Positions 36,069 to 44,802 of a stretch of DNA of 64,000 nt are shown here, piece after piece. The stretch is taken from the NCBI RefSeq assembly GCF_010672525.1, contig NZ_JAAHGH010000017.1, forward strand, positions 44,855 to 108,854. The letters are read 5' to 3'. This DNA comes from Okeania sp. SIO2B3. GTDB lineage: Bacteria; Cyanobacteriota; Cyanobacteriia; Cyanobacteriales; Microcoleaceae. Made by a program: the position numbers and the translations under genes. Numbering within the stretch: position 1 is the stretch's first letter; each line of letters starts with the position of its first letter. The notes under the pieces were generated by a model. The model saw nothing but the letters and a program-made list of their open reading frames with translations, ran no database searches and was not told the DNA's origin.

Positions 36069-36596
36069 ATGACAATAGGCCAGGTAATCCGGCGTTTTTT
36101 AATTCCTGCTCCCATAGTAACTATTTATTATCTGTTGAAATATGGAGCAAAAGTTAGCCCCAAAGCAGAAGTAGAATTGAATGATTTGTTAACAATTGGA
36201 AAAAATACGGAAATAGGTTCTTTTACAAAGATCAAAACTAATGGTGTTTTGAAAATTGGTAAAAATGTTGTAATTGCGACTGGATGTTGTATTGTATCTC
36301 ATCACAAAGGATTAGAAATTGGTGACTATTCAATGATTGGTAATAATACTTCAATTATTGGTAATAATTATCGATATGACAAACTTGATGTAACCATCCA
36401 AGAACAAGGAACTATTTCTAAACATGGGATTAAAATTGCTAATAATGTTTGGATAGGCTCTGGATGCTCTATATTAGATGGGGCAGATATTGGTAGTGGG
36501 GTAATTGTGGCATCTAACTCAGTTGTATCTTCAAAAATCCCTGAAAATAGTATTGTGATGGGAAACCCGGCAAAAGTAATATTTAAGAGAAGGTAA
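36069..36596 (+). CDS. Hexapeptide-repeat acyltransferase (left-handed beta-helix)
   Basis: The 175-residue protein is almost entirely hexapeptide repeats (IGKNTEIGSFTKIK, IGDYSMIGNNTSIIG, IANNVWIGSGCSIL). It ends in the typical VVSSKIPENSIVMGNPAKVI. The catalytic-type His lies in IVSHHKGLEIG. These enzymes acetylate or acylate sugar hydroxyl or amino groups using acyl-CoA or acyl-ACP. Placed after the carrier-loading genes, it is the best candidate to move the carrier-bound acyl group onto a sugar. Confidence 0.85.
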   Translation: MTIGQVIRRFLIPAPIVTIYYLLKYGAKVSPKAEVELNDLLTIGKNTEIGSFTKIKTNGVLKIGKNVVIATGCCIVSHHKGLEIGDYSMIGNNTSIIGNNYRYDKLDVTIQEQGTISKHGIKIANNVWIGSGCSILDGADIGSGVIVASNSVVSSKIPENSIVMGNPAKVIFKRR

Positions 36597-36671
36597 GAAT
36601 ATTTAATACCTCGACTTAGACTTAAACTTATTATAAGTTTTTGTTAAAAAATATCAGAATAATTCAATACA

Positions 36672-37754
36672 ATGAACATTAACGAAAAAGACAAACAATT
36701 AATTGAAAAACCATCACAGGATAACCCAGAAGTTACTGTGGCTGTGGTTTCTTATAACGGTATGAAAGTAGTTAAATTATGTCTTGATTCTATACTTTCT
36801 CAAACATACCAGCCTAGTCAGATACTCTTTATTAATAATGCCTCTACTGATGGCTGCCCTGAATGGGTCAAGGAAAATTACCCTCAAGTTAAGATTATAG
36901 ATTCACCGGAAAATAAGGGACCAAATATAGCAAGAAATTTGGGAATTAAAAATACTCCAGATGATAATTTGACCTTGTTAGTAGATGATGATGCTGTTTT
37001 AGAAGAAAATTGCTTAAGTGAATTGGTAAAAGCTTATCAAACTGACCCAGATGGTGCTGTTTGGGTTCCGAAACTGGTTTATTATGATAAGCAGGATACT
37101 ATTCAATATGAAGGTACTTTTCTCCATTATATGGCAGAAGCAATTCTTCTAAATCCTGACAAGCCACTAAATGCAGGGGTAAAAGAGATTACACAGATCC
37201 ATGCAACTTCAGGAACTTGTATGTTAATTTCAAAGCTACCAGCTCAAGCTATTGGTTTATTTGATGAGGATTATTTTTTTGGTAAGACTGATGGTGAGTT
37301 TACTTTTAGACTAACTTTATCTGGTTACAAACTTTATACAGTTCCTGGAGCAACTTGTTATCATAGGGTCAAAAAACGTGGAACATCAAAAGTATTTTAT
37401 CAGGTAAGAAATCGTTGGTATTTTATTATAACACTTTATTCTCTACGAACTTTAATACTATCAATCCCAGCCTTTGTAGTTTATGAGTTTTTCTTAATTT
37501 CCTTCTTGTTACTCAAAGGAGCTATCAAAGATTATGTATCAGCAATACTAGCTGTATTTTCTGTTTGGTCTGACCTAATGCAAAAACGCCAATCAATTCA
37601 GTCCCTTAGAAAAGTTTCTGATAAAGAAGTTCTTTTTGCTGACCCTATGTTTTTAGGACGCGATCTGCTAGATAATCCAGTCTTAAAATTTTTAAAATCA
37701 TTGTTAGATACATTTTTCAGTTTATATTGGAAGTTAATTTATCCAGTTATTTAA
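36672..37754 (+). CDS. Glycosyltransferase family 2 with C-terminal membrane segment
   Basis: The 360-residue GT-A enzyme has VTVAVVSYNGMKVVKLCLDS, the donor-binding INNASTDG, and the metal-binding LLVDDDAVLEE in place of the usual DxD. An acceptor region DGEFTFRLTLSGYKLY follows. Two hydrophobic stretches after about residue 250 (LRTLILSIPAFVVYEFFLI) suggest membrane attachment. Likely a rhamnosyl- or similar transferase acting on a lipid-linked glycan. Last gene of the plus-strand FkbH block. Confidence 0.88.
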   Translation: MNINEKDKQLIEKPSQDNPEVTVAVVSYNGMKVVKLCLDSILSQTYQPSQILFINNASTDGCPEWVKENYPQVKIIDSPENKGPNIARNLGIKNTPDDNLTLLVDDDAVLEENCLSELVKAYQTDPDGAVWVPKLVYYDKQDTIQYEGTFLHYMAEAILLNPDKPLNAGVKEITQIHATSGTCMLISKLPAQAIGLFDEDYFFGKTDGEFTFRLTLSGYKLYTVPGATCYHRVKKRGTSKVFYQVRNRWYFIITLYSLRTLILSIPAFVVYEFFLISFLLLKGAIKDYVSAILAVFSVWSDLMQKRQSIQSLRKVSDKEVLFADPMFLGRDLLDNPVLKFLKSLLDTFFSLYWKLIYPVI

Positions 37755-38130
37755 TCCTACATTACCCACTTCAAAATGTAGTATTAAGTGCAAGTAGTCA
37801 GTAGTCAGTAGGGAATGATTCTAGCTAATTATCTAGCTCCATCGAGTATTTATGCTTAATATTTGACTGAGAATTTGACTCAACAGAAAGGTTAATGAAT
37901 AGGATCTATATAGTATAAATACTTATTAATTCCCTTTTTTTTTATACTACTTTCAATGCTACAAATTGACGTGCGGAATGTGGGTTTAATACTAAACTAA
38001 TGTGGTGAATATCGGTCACTAGCGATCGTCAAAAATTATTTTATTTTTATGAAGTTGCCTGAAGAATCAATTAAAACTGAAGATTAATCTGCAACGCTGT
38101 TTCTCGAACTATTTAATTCAATTAATTCTT
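37755..38130. other. Convergent intergenic region, no gene seen
   Basis: It lies between GT2 (plus) and the toroid protein (minus). AT-rich; it includes 'gtagtcagtagtcagtaggg' simple repeats (about 37796-37815) and the phrase 'gtgcggaatgtgggttta', also seen near 59208. No clear terminator hairpin was found. Confidence 0.45.
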
Positions 38131-40098
38131 TCAATTAATAGTTGGTGTCAGAGTATAAATAATACTTTTTCCTTCTGCTTGCCCTTCAACTATATCCAAA
38201 TAACCATTGCGAGTATATACTTGTGCTTTGGTAATATTTAAAATAACTCTATCTGGAGACTCAATTCTAAATATCTGTTGACTGTCTCCCAAACTTATCT
38301 TGGCAGTCGCTCCTTCAATATCAATATTAGTTTCTTTTTCCCCATCAAAAACAAGTATAGGAAAGCATACCTTAACTCGATCTACTTTTCCATCAACTTT
38401 AGCAACTACACGAATTTGTTTTGGTGTTACGTCATAGGTTTCAATAACTTGGTTGACTTGAGTTGAGGATAAATGGTAATGCACAGTAAAATTCAAATGT
38501 TGAGTCGTTTCTTCATGCACATCAACCACCATATCTTTTACCTGACCTCTACCAAACTGCATCATAGGTTTCCAAGAACGAGGTAGAATAGAATAAAATG
38601 TGTAACCTCCAAACTGAGCCAAGGATTCCCAAGACTTACCTTTTGGCCATGAAATACCAATGGCAAGGGCAGTATTCTGAATATTGTTTTTCCAACCAGG
38701 TACGTCACTGGTTGCACTAGGTCCAACTAGGGGATCTACACCAGCCTTATGAATGCGAATTAATCCTGTACTGTTGTACAACTTGTCAGCTTTTGTATCA
38801 ATTTCTATATACAAACCACCAGCATTGGCAAAAATTTTGTGAAACTCTGGTGATATTTGGGCAATAAAACCACCTATATCAGAAGGTGCAGCACCTTCAG
38901 AAACACTATCATCCGCAAATAACCATGCGAATGCTAATGCGCTGGCAGTCCATAAATTATATTGTGAATGCCAAGAATAGGTTTCATATCCATGTCTCTG
39001 CTGAGGATCGAAGCGATTTTTGACTATCCAGACTTCTCCAGAAGGACGAATCCAACGACGGACAGACTTCAAAGCTAATCTAGCGCCTCGTTTAAAAGCT
39101 TGAGCAGCAACTATATTATCTTGAGATTTTTCTCGCCTTGCCCAAATTTCAAAAATGGCACATAACTGTGCTTCATTCCATTGATGTTGGGAACTCCGAC
39201 TTCCCAAGGGTAACTCTCCCCAAGGAGATTGCATTAATAGAGATGCCCACGAACCTCGATCTAAAATAATTTCCAGAGCTTTTTGGTATTTTCCTTGATA
39301 ACCAAAATACAACATAGCCGATAATAAATGACGAGCATAGTTGTCATAAGGGATAGTTGTTAAAGCTTGATCTCTATATAGTCCTTCTGGTGTGAAAAGT
39401 GGTATTTGACGAGCTAAATTGCTCTCTACATATTTTAGATCGGTAAAACCAGCTTTATATCGGAGAAATTCACCTACTATTGCACTTAATTCTACATTAG
39501 TGCCACCACCATGCAATTTACTCCAATAAGCACGATCTGGATCGATATTACGAATTAAATCTTCCCATTTTTGACGACGGTTGGCAGATACAATTTCCCG
39601 AAGATGTTCATAGGCTAACATGATAGGAAAAATAAAAAAATCACCATGATCGTCTGCTGCATTACCATCTACAAGTTGTTGTATGGAATTTTCTAAGGCT
39701 TTGCTAGCACTTTCGAGTAAATCATTGTCACTATAACCATTGATTATCAATACTGTAGCTGCCCAGGAATAACAAGGAGTGCTGTATTGTTTTTCTGTCT
39801 GTGCATAGGGATCTAAAATTCGTCCATCAGTGCTTTGATACTGCCGAAAGAAATTAACGATTCCCTGAATTGTTGCAATATAAGTATCCTTTGATAAACC
39901 AGTAGGTTCAGGAATAGAGCTATTGTGCAAATATTCTTGTACCTTTAAAATTAGATTAGCCAGTGGATTAGGCTCTTGATATGGAGGTTCCTGTTTAGAT
40001 GCTTTTTTGATAAAATAGTTTTTTAGAGCAATAGAACTTCTATCTCTAATTAAACCTTTAATTTTTTTAATAAGTGTAGTGAACCATTTTTTTGCCAC
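38131..40098 (-). CDS. Large alpha-helical-toroid protein, possible polysaccharide lyase or hydrolase
   Basis: The 655-residue protein has an N-terminal basic segment and then a long helix-rich region at about 60-420 with regularly spaced aromatic motifs (TPCYSWAATVLIINGY, HGGGTNVELSAIVGEFLRY, YETYSWHSQYNLWTASALAF). This is suggestive of an (alpha/alpha) toroid as in heparinase-like lyases. The C-terminal about 200 residues are beta-rich. There is no signal peptide. I do not recognise a named family; the location in a glycan cluster next to the flippase suggests carbohydrate processing. Co-directional with the flippase gene upstream (gap 60 bp). Confidence 0.6.
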   Translation of the reverse strand: MAKKWFTTLIKKIKGLIRDRSSIALKNYFIKKASKQEPPYQEPNPLANLILKVQEYLHNSSIPEPTGLSKDTYIATIQGIVNFFRQYQSTDGRILDPYAQTEKQYSTPCYSWAATVLIINGYSDNDLLESASKALENSIQQLVDGNAADDHGDFFIFPIMLAYEHLREIVSANRRQKWEDLIRNIDPDRAYWSKLHGGGTNVELSAIVGEFLRYKAGFTDLKYVESNLARQIPLFTPEGLYRDQALTTIPYDNYARHLLSAMLYFGYQGKYQKALEIILDRGSWASLLMQSPWGELPLGSRSSQHQWNEAQLCAIFEIWARREKSQDNIVAAQAFKRGARLALKSVRRWIRPSGEVWIVKNRFDPQQRHGYETYSWHSQYNLWTASALAFAWLFADDSVSEGAAPSDIGGFIAQISPEFHKIFANAGGLYIEIDTKADKLYNSTGLIRIHKAGVDPLVGPSATSDVPGWKNNIQNTALAIGISWPKGKSWESLAQFGGYTFYSILPRSWKPMMQFGRGQVKDMVVDVHEETTQHLNFTVHYHLSSTQVNQVIETYDVTPKQIRVVAKVDGKVDRVKVCFPILVFDGEKETNIDIEGATAKISLGDSQQIFRIESPDRVILNITKAQVYTRNGYLDIVEGQAEGKSIIYTLTPTIN

Positions 40099-40158
40099 AG
40101 TAATTTCCCCTACTAATATTTAGTATATTGAGATTGTTTAACAGTAATTATCTTATTA

Positions 40159-41568
40159 CTAGGATGATAGAATAAATCTACCTTTCTGCATCATCAAAAC
40201 AATTAACCCAAAACATATTACTAACAATATAGTCCCGATAATAGGTTTTACTCCTACAAGAATCAGAGAGGGAATACTTGCAGCAACTAAGCTAAGTCCT
40301 GCCAGTATTACCATACTTTTACCAATTTGATTATACCCGATATTAATCATTAATCTGACAAATAGTGCCAAAAGGATACATTCACTAAGCAAAGTCGCTA
40401 ATGCAGCTCCAACCGATCCAATATACGGAATCAAAATCAAATTAATAAGTATGTTAGCAGTGGCAGCTATAAACAAAAGACGAGGTAGCTTTTTTTCCCT
40501 GCCAGTGGATTGAAAAAAAACATTCAACATACTGGCAAAAGTTTTGATACTGAGACTGGGTAGCAAAATAGCAAGAGGATAGACAGAATATCTATAGGCA
40601 TCACCATAAAGAACTTTCACTAAACTGGTCTGAAAGAATCCAGCAATAATGAGGACAGGTAGTACGACTGCTAATAAAACCCTGGTAGATTTATAGACTT
40701 GCTCTGGGAGTCTTTCGGGATCGTTGGCATGATACTTAGCAAATCTAGTAAAAGCTACTTGAAAAACTACCCTTGGTAAAGCAGAAAAAATTTCTAGTAT
40801 CCGGTAAGCAGCACTGTAAAAACCTGTTTCTCCAGTGGAAGCGATCGCCTTAAGCATCAGCACATCAACCTGGTAATAGATTACCCAGAGAACCCCAGAT
40901 ATAGCAAAAGGGTAAGCTATACGATACAATTCTCGTAAGCTACCGATATTAAAAGAACTCCAGATATTTACCTTTCGATGCAGGTAATACAATAAACCTA
41001 AAATTTCTAGAAACCTAACTAATACTAAGGTTGCTACTACTAATACCAAATTATTAGTCCATAGAAGTACCCCCAAAACACAACAAACAACCGCTAAACG
41101 CTCGATTGCCACAGAAATTGTTTCGCTTCTAAACCAACCCATTCCTTTAAGTACAGCACGCAAAGTCATTTTAGTACTGCGACATACTTCTGCAAATATC
41201 ACCAGATAGCAAACGATTAATCCCTCCCCTTCAAAATGCAGAAGCATAGCCAAAGGTAGTAACACAACCAGAATAGGTAAAGTATTTAATCCCTGGAGAG
41301 ATAGAAACTTGATCGTAGATTTAGGAGCTACTTCTGGATTTGCAGCTACCTCTCGCTGCATGAGAAAAGGTAGTCCAAATTGAATCAATAAGGAAAATAC
41401 TCCTCCCAGAGCAACAGCAGCAGCAAATATTTCGTAGCGCTCTGGTCCAAGAACACGAGCTAAGATAATATAGTAGAAAAATGTTAAGGCTAGAGTTCCC
41501 TCTCCGAGAAGAGTATAAAAATAAGACCAATCCAAACGCTTTAGTAAGTTTTTCATGTTATAATACAA
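40159..41568 (-). CDS. Wzx-like polysaccharide flippase
   Basis: The 469-residue membrane protein has 12-14 hydrophobic spans and the MATE/Wzx pattern: FYYIILARVLGPERYEIFAA at the N terminus, FQVAFTRFAKYHANDP mid-protein, and paired spans to the C terminus. It should move lipid-linked repeat units across the plasma membrane, linking the cytoplasmic sugar enzymes to the periplasmic steps. It forms a two-gene minus-strand unit with the toroid protein, divergent from the FG-GAP gene. Confidence 0.88.
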   Translation of the reverse strand: MYYNMKNLLKRLDWSYFYTLLGEGTLALTFFYYIILARVLGPERYEIFAAAVALGGVFSLLIQFGLPFLMQREVAANPEVAPKSTIKFLSLQGLNTLPILVVLLPLAMLLHFEGEGLIVCYLVIFAEVCRSTKMTLRAVLKGMGWFRSETISVAIERLAVVCCVLGVLLWTNNLVLVVATLVLVRFLEILGLLYYLHRKVNIWSSFNIGSLRELYRIAYPFAISGVLWVIYYQVDVLMLKAIASTGETGFYSAAYRILEIFSALPRVVFQVAFTRFAKYHANDPERLPEQVYKSTRVLLAVVLPVLIIAGFFQTSLVKVLYGDAYRYSVYPLAILLPSLSIKTFASMLNVFFQSTGREKKLPRLLFIAATANILINLILIPYIGSVGAALATLLSECILLALFVRLMINIGYNQIGKSMVILAGLSLVAASIPSLILVGVKPIIGTILLVICFGLIVLMMQKGRFILSS

Positions 41569-41695
41569 GATAATCTTTTTATTGAATTAATTATAGTCTT
41601 TGATAGATGTTATAGATTCAATAGATTCTTATTTTTAATCCTTTTCTAAAAGTTGATTACTCCCAGCATATTTGATTTGTTCGTAGATAAAAAGT

Positions 41696-43129
41696 ATGCA
41701 AAATCTAGGATTTAAAGTGAATACAAAAAAATTTTTCAACAAGTATAAAATTGGATTGCTATTTATTTTTTTAATTGGTTTGGCTGGAGCAGGGATTGCT
41801 AAATTTAATCAAAAAGGTGTCCCTTCTACCATTGAATATCGAACTATCCAACTAGACATACCAAAAGAATATCAGAGACGAGGAGGTTTAATTACAGCAG
41901 ATATTAATGATGATGGAAAAGCAGATTTTTTGGTAACGAAAGTAGGTAAAATTGTAACTTATGATCTAAGTGGGAAACAACTCTGGAGCAAGGAAATTAA
42001 CATCCAAATTACCAACAAGTCTGAAAGTCGAGGATTACCAGGAGCACATGCACCTGGAATACAAGCTGGTGATGTAGATGGAGATGGTAAAACAGAAGTG
42101 TTATTTTTAACTATAGATAATACTCTTCATATTGTTGAGGGTGAAAGTGGAAAAACTAAGAAAACCATTACTATTAAATCACCAGAAGGAACACAAAGGT
42201 GGGAACATCTAGTAATTACTAATTTTCGTGGCCAAGGCGATCGGGATTTATTACTACAGACTACAAATTCAGAAGGATATCGCATGGGACGCTTTTTAGC
42301 CGCCTACGCAATAGATGAGTTGCTGAAAAAAGAAGACCCCCAACCTCTATGGACGAGAGATGACTTTGTTGCCAATGCTCATAATGGGGCACGAGTGGCA
42401 GACTTGAATGGAGATGGCAAAGATGAAGTTTTGGGTGGGACTCTGATTTCACCAGATGGAGAGATACTGGTTAAAATTCCTCTCAAACCTAAAGCTCATA
42501 TTGATTCCATATTTGTTGCTGATGTGCGTCCAGATATTCCTGGATTAGAAGTAGTGGCTTTGGAAGAACGCATTGATAATCGAGTTTTTCTATTTAATAG
42601 CGATCGCTTAATCTGGGAAACTCACTACAAAAATCAAGAACCTCAAAATGGTGCTATTGGGAACTTTGACCCCAATCGACCGGGGTTAGAAATATGGTCT
42701 CGCAGTCGTTATCCCGAACATCAGAAACCTTTTGTATTTGATGCCCAAGGTCAACTCATGGCCTACTATGAAATGGACAATGTTGCACCTAGAGGTTGGA
42801 CAGACAAAGGAGTAGAAGTTATATTTACCATAGATTGGACAGGAGAAGAAAAACAGTTAGCTGCTGCCAAAGAGCGCCATGAATCAGGAGATGTGGCAAT
42901 TTTCGATCCTTTGACTGGGGAATTTCTCTACAGGTTTAAAGAAAAAGCTGATCGCCTATATGTAGCTGATGTCTCTGGAGACTGGCGAGAGGAGTTGATT
43001 GTTCTCAATGGAAATAAGTTGCACATTTATAGTAACCCCGAACCAAATCCTAATCCTAATCATCCTAGATTATGGTCTCAAAATCACTACCGCCGTAGTA
43101 AAATGACATGGAATTATTATAGTCCATAA
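41696..43129 (+). CDS. FG-GAP/VCBS-repeat secreted or membrane-anchored protein
   Basis: The 477-residue protein has one N-terminal hydrophobic segment (GLLFIFLIGLAGAGIAKF, about 20-37) acting as signal anchor. Beta-propeller-like repeats with calcium-binding cores follow: DINDDGKADFLV, DVDGDGKTEVLF and DLNGDGKDEVLG. Integrin-like propellers of this sort bind carbohydrate or protein outside the membrane. Its position between the flippase and the GT39 pair suggests a role in exporting or binding the glycan product. Confidence 0.82.
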   Translation: MQNLGFKVNTKKFFNKYKIGLLFIFLIGLAGAGIAKFNQKGVPSTIEYRTIQLDIPKEYQRRGGLITADINDDGKADFLVTKVGKIVTYDLSGKQLWSKEINIQITNKSESRGLPGAHAPGIQAGDVDGDGKTEVLFLTIDNTLHIVEGESGKTKKTITIKSPEGTQRWEHLVITNFRGQGDRDLLLQTTNSEGYRMGRFLAAYAIDELLKKEDPQPLWTRDDFVANAHNGARVADLNGDGKDEVLGGTLISPDGEILVKIPLKPKAHIDSIFVADVRPDIPGLEVVALEERIDNRVFLFNSDRLIWETHYKNQEPQNGAIGNFDPNRPGLEIWSRSRYPEHQKPFVFDAQGQLMAYYEMDNVAPRGWTDKGVEVIFTIDWTGEEKQLAAAKERHESGDVAIFDPLTGEFLYRFKEKADRLYVADVSGDWREELIVLNGNKLHIYSNPEPNPNPNHPRLWSQNHYRRSKMTWNYYSP

Positions 43130-43142
43130 GTTCCTTAATTCT

Positions 43143-43256
43143 GGTGTTGCTGATGGGTGGGTATGATTTGTATTTGTTGATAATTGCTAAATCTATTGAG
43201 TAACAAATACTTGAAATTATTCAGTTTTTATTTTTATGCCTTGATTCAGCAACGCC
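43143..43256. mobile_element. MITE family B, copy 3, with perfect 8-bp target duplication
   Basis: A 114-bp element runs from GGTGTTGCTGA to TTCAGCAACGCC. It is flanked by TTAATTCT at 43135-43142 and 43257-43264. It lies between the FG-GAP and GT39 genes. Confidence 0.85.
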
Positions 43257-43275
43257 TTAATTCTTATAAACGTAT

Positions 43276-44802
43276 ATGAATACAACTACTCACAAAGAAA
43301 AATTTCACTGGCAACAATGGATGCCAATTGTTTTAATTCTATTATTGGCTACTGGATTATATCTGTACGACCTTGGTGAAGAAAGCCTTTGGCGAGATGA
43401 ACTAATTAGTGTACATCGCGCTAAAAATCTCAAAGATAGTTTTTTCGGTCCACGTCCTCTCTACCATACACTCCTAAGTGTTTGGATGATGTTTGGTGAG
43501 AGTGATAGTTGGTTACGGGGCTTATGCGTTATTTTTACTCTGGGTAGTGTATTTTTAATTTATCAACTTGGGTGTCGTCTGGTAAGTAAACCTGTTGGTT
43601 TAATTTCAGCCCTGCTCCTAACTTTGTCGCCTCTGTTTATTAATCATGCTCAAGAAGTGCGAATGTATGGACCTAGTACTTTTTTTGGATTACTTGGTAC
43701 TTTAGCTTTAGCTTCTGCTTTAGAATCTCCGAATAAATTTTCTATTGGTGGTTGGGCGATCGCTCGATGGTTAGCTATTATCTCTACCCCACTAAATTTA
43801 CTTTTATTACTACCAGATACAGTGTTATTTGCTTGGAGATTTCGTAAAGAAAAACGGGAATTATTAAGTTTTGGTATAGGATTGATAGCAATTTTTCTCT
43901 TGTGGTCTCCTTGGTTTGTACGTGTAGCTATAAATTCATTGAGTTTTGTAGGAGGAGTTAGACAAGTTGATACAGTAGACCCAAGTTTAGTTAGCAAGTT
44001 TAAACACCCAGCTCCGGGTCTATTTACAGTGCTATTCCAAGTTACTAAATTTACTACTTGGTATCACTCGAGACGACCAGCTTCAAACTTAATTTATGGT
44101 TTTTATATTTTTTACTCAGTTATAACAGTCTCTCTTATAGGTTTAGCAATTTTTGAAAAACGAAATGAACAGAAAATTGGTTGGGCTGCTGCCTGGGGAT
44201 TTTTACCTTTAATTCCAATCTTCGTGTTTTCCCATATTTCGCGCTCCCTTTGGGTAAATCGTTATCTAATGTTTACTGCTCCCTATACTTTTATTGTTTT
44301 GGCAGTAGGTTTTCTAGCAGTTTGGCGTCGCTGGAAAATAGGAGCAGTGGCGATCGCTCTCATCTATTTTGTTGCTGTAGGCGGGGTATTAAAGCGCTAC
44401 TACGCAATACAAGATCGAGGAAATTGGCGGGATGTTTTCCAACTAATTCAAACTAATGAACAACCTGGAGATCTATTTGTTTGGGCTGGTACTCGGAGGA
44501 TTGAGATAGCAATAAATCATTATTATCGGGGCTCTGCAAATATTATGCACAAAAACCGAAGCGATCTAGAAGATCCTCAAGCTTTAGAAAGTTGGATTCA
44601 AAGTTTACCAAAAACTCAATCTCGCATTTGGTTAGTGTTAGACCTTTCACCAAGCATTTTATCTGCTATTGAAAAACAATTTGAGATTCAAATGAAGCAA
44701 CAACAACATAAAACAAGCGATCAAGCAGATGTTCTTTTAGTTATACCTCGGAAAAGATATGATGAAAGAAAAAATCTCGAATCTAACAAAAAGTCAATCT
44801 AA
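43276..44802 (+). CDS. GT39/ArnT-like membrane glycosyltransferase, copy 1
   Basis: The 508-residue multi-span protein of the GT-C class has a first span (MPIVLILLLATGLYLYDLG) followed by the catalytic acidic pair in ESLWRDELISVHRAK. A second conserved loop HAQEVRMYGPS and about ten further spans come next. Such enzymes move sugars from polyprenyl-phosphate donors on the outer face. The C terminus overlaps the next gene by 44 bp. Sequence similarity to that gene is high over the whole length, showing tandem duplication. Confidence 0.88.
   Translation: MNTTTHKEKFHWQQWMPIVLILLLATGLYLYDLGEESLWRDELISVHRAKNLKDSFFGPRPLYHTLLSVWMMFGESDSWLRGLCVIFTLGSVFLIYQLGCRLVSKPVGLISALLLTLSPLFINHAQEVRMYGPSTFFGLLGTLALASALESPNKFSIGGWAIARWLAIISTPLNLLLLLPDTVLFAWRFRKEKRELLSFGIGLIAIFLLWSPWFVRVAINSLSFVGGVRQVDTVDPSLVSKFKHPAPGLFTVLFQVTKFTTWYHSRRPASNLIYGFYIFYSVITVSLIGLAIFEKRNEQKIGWAAAWGFLPLIPIFVFSHISRSLWVNRYLMFTAPYTFIVLAVGFLAVWRRWKIGAVAIALIYFVAVGGVLKRYYAIQDRGNWRDVFQLIQTNEQPGDLFVWAGTRRIEIAINHYYRGSANIMHKNRSDLEDPQALESWIQSLPKTQSRIWLVLDLSPSILSAIEKQFEIQMKQQQHKTSDQADVLLVIPRKRYDERKNLESNKKSI

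Noticed and set aside
43650..43997. Minus-strand frames inside the two GT39 genes (also 45154-45534)
   Set aside because: They are mirror frames of conserved coding sequence. They appear in both copies only because the sense genes are duplicates.
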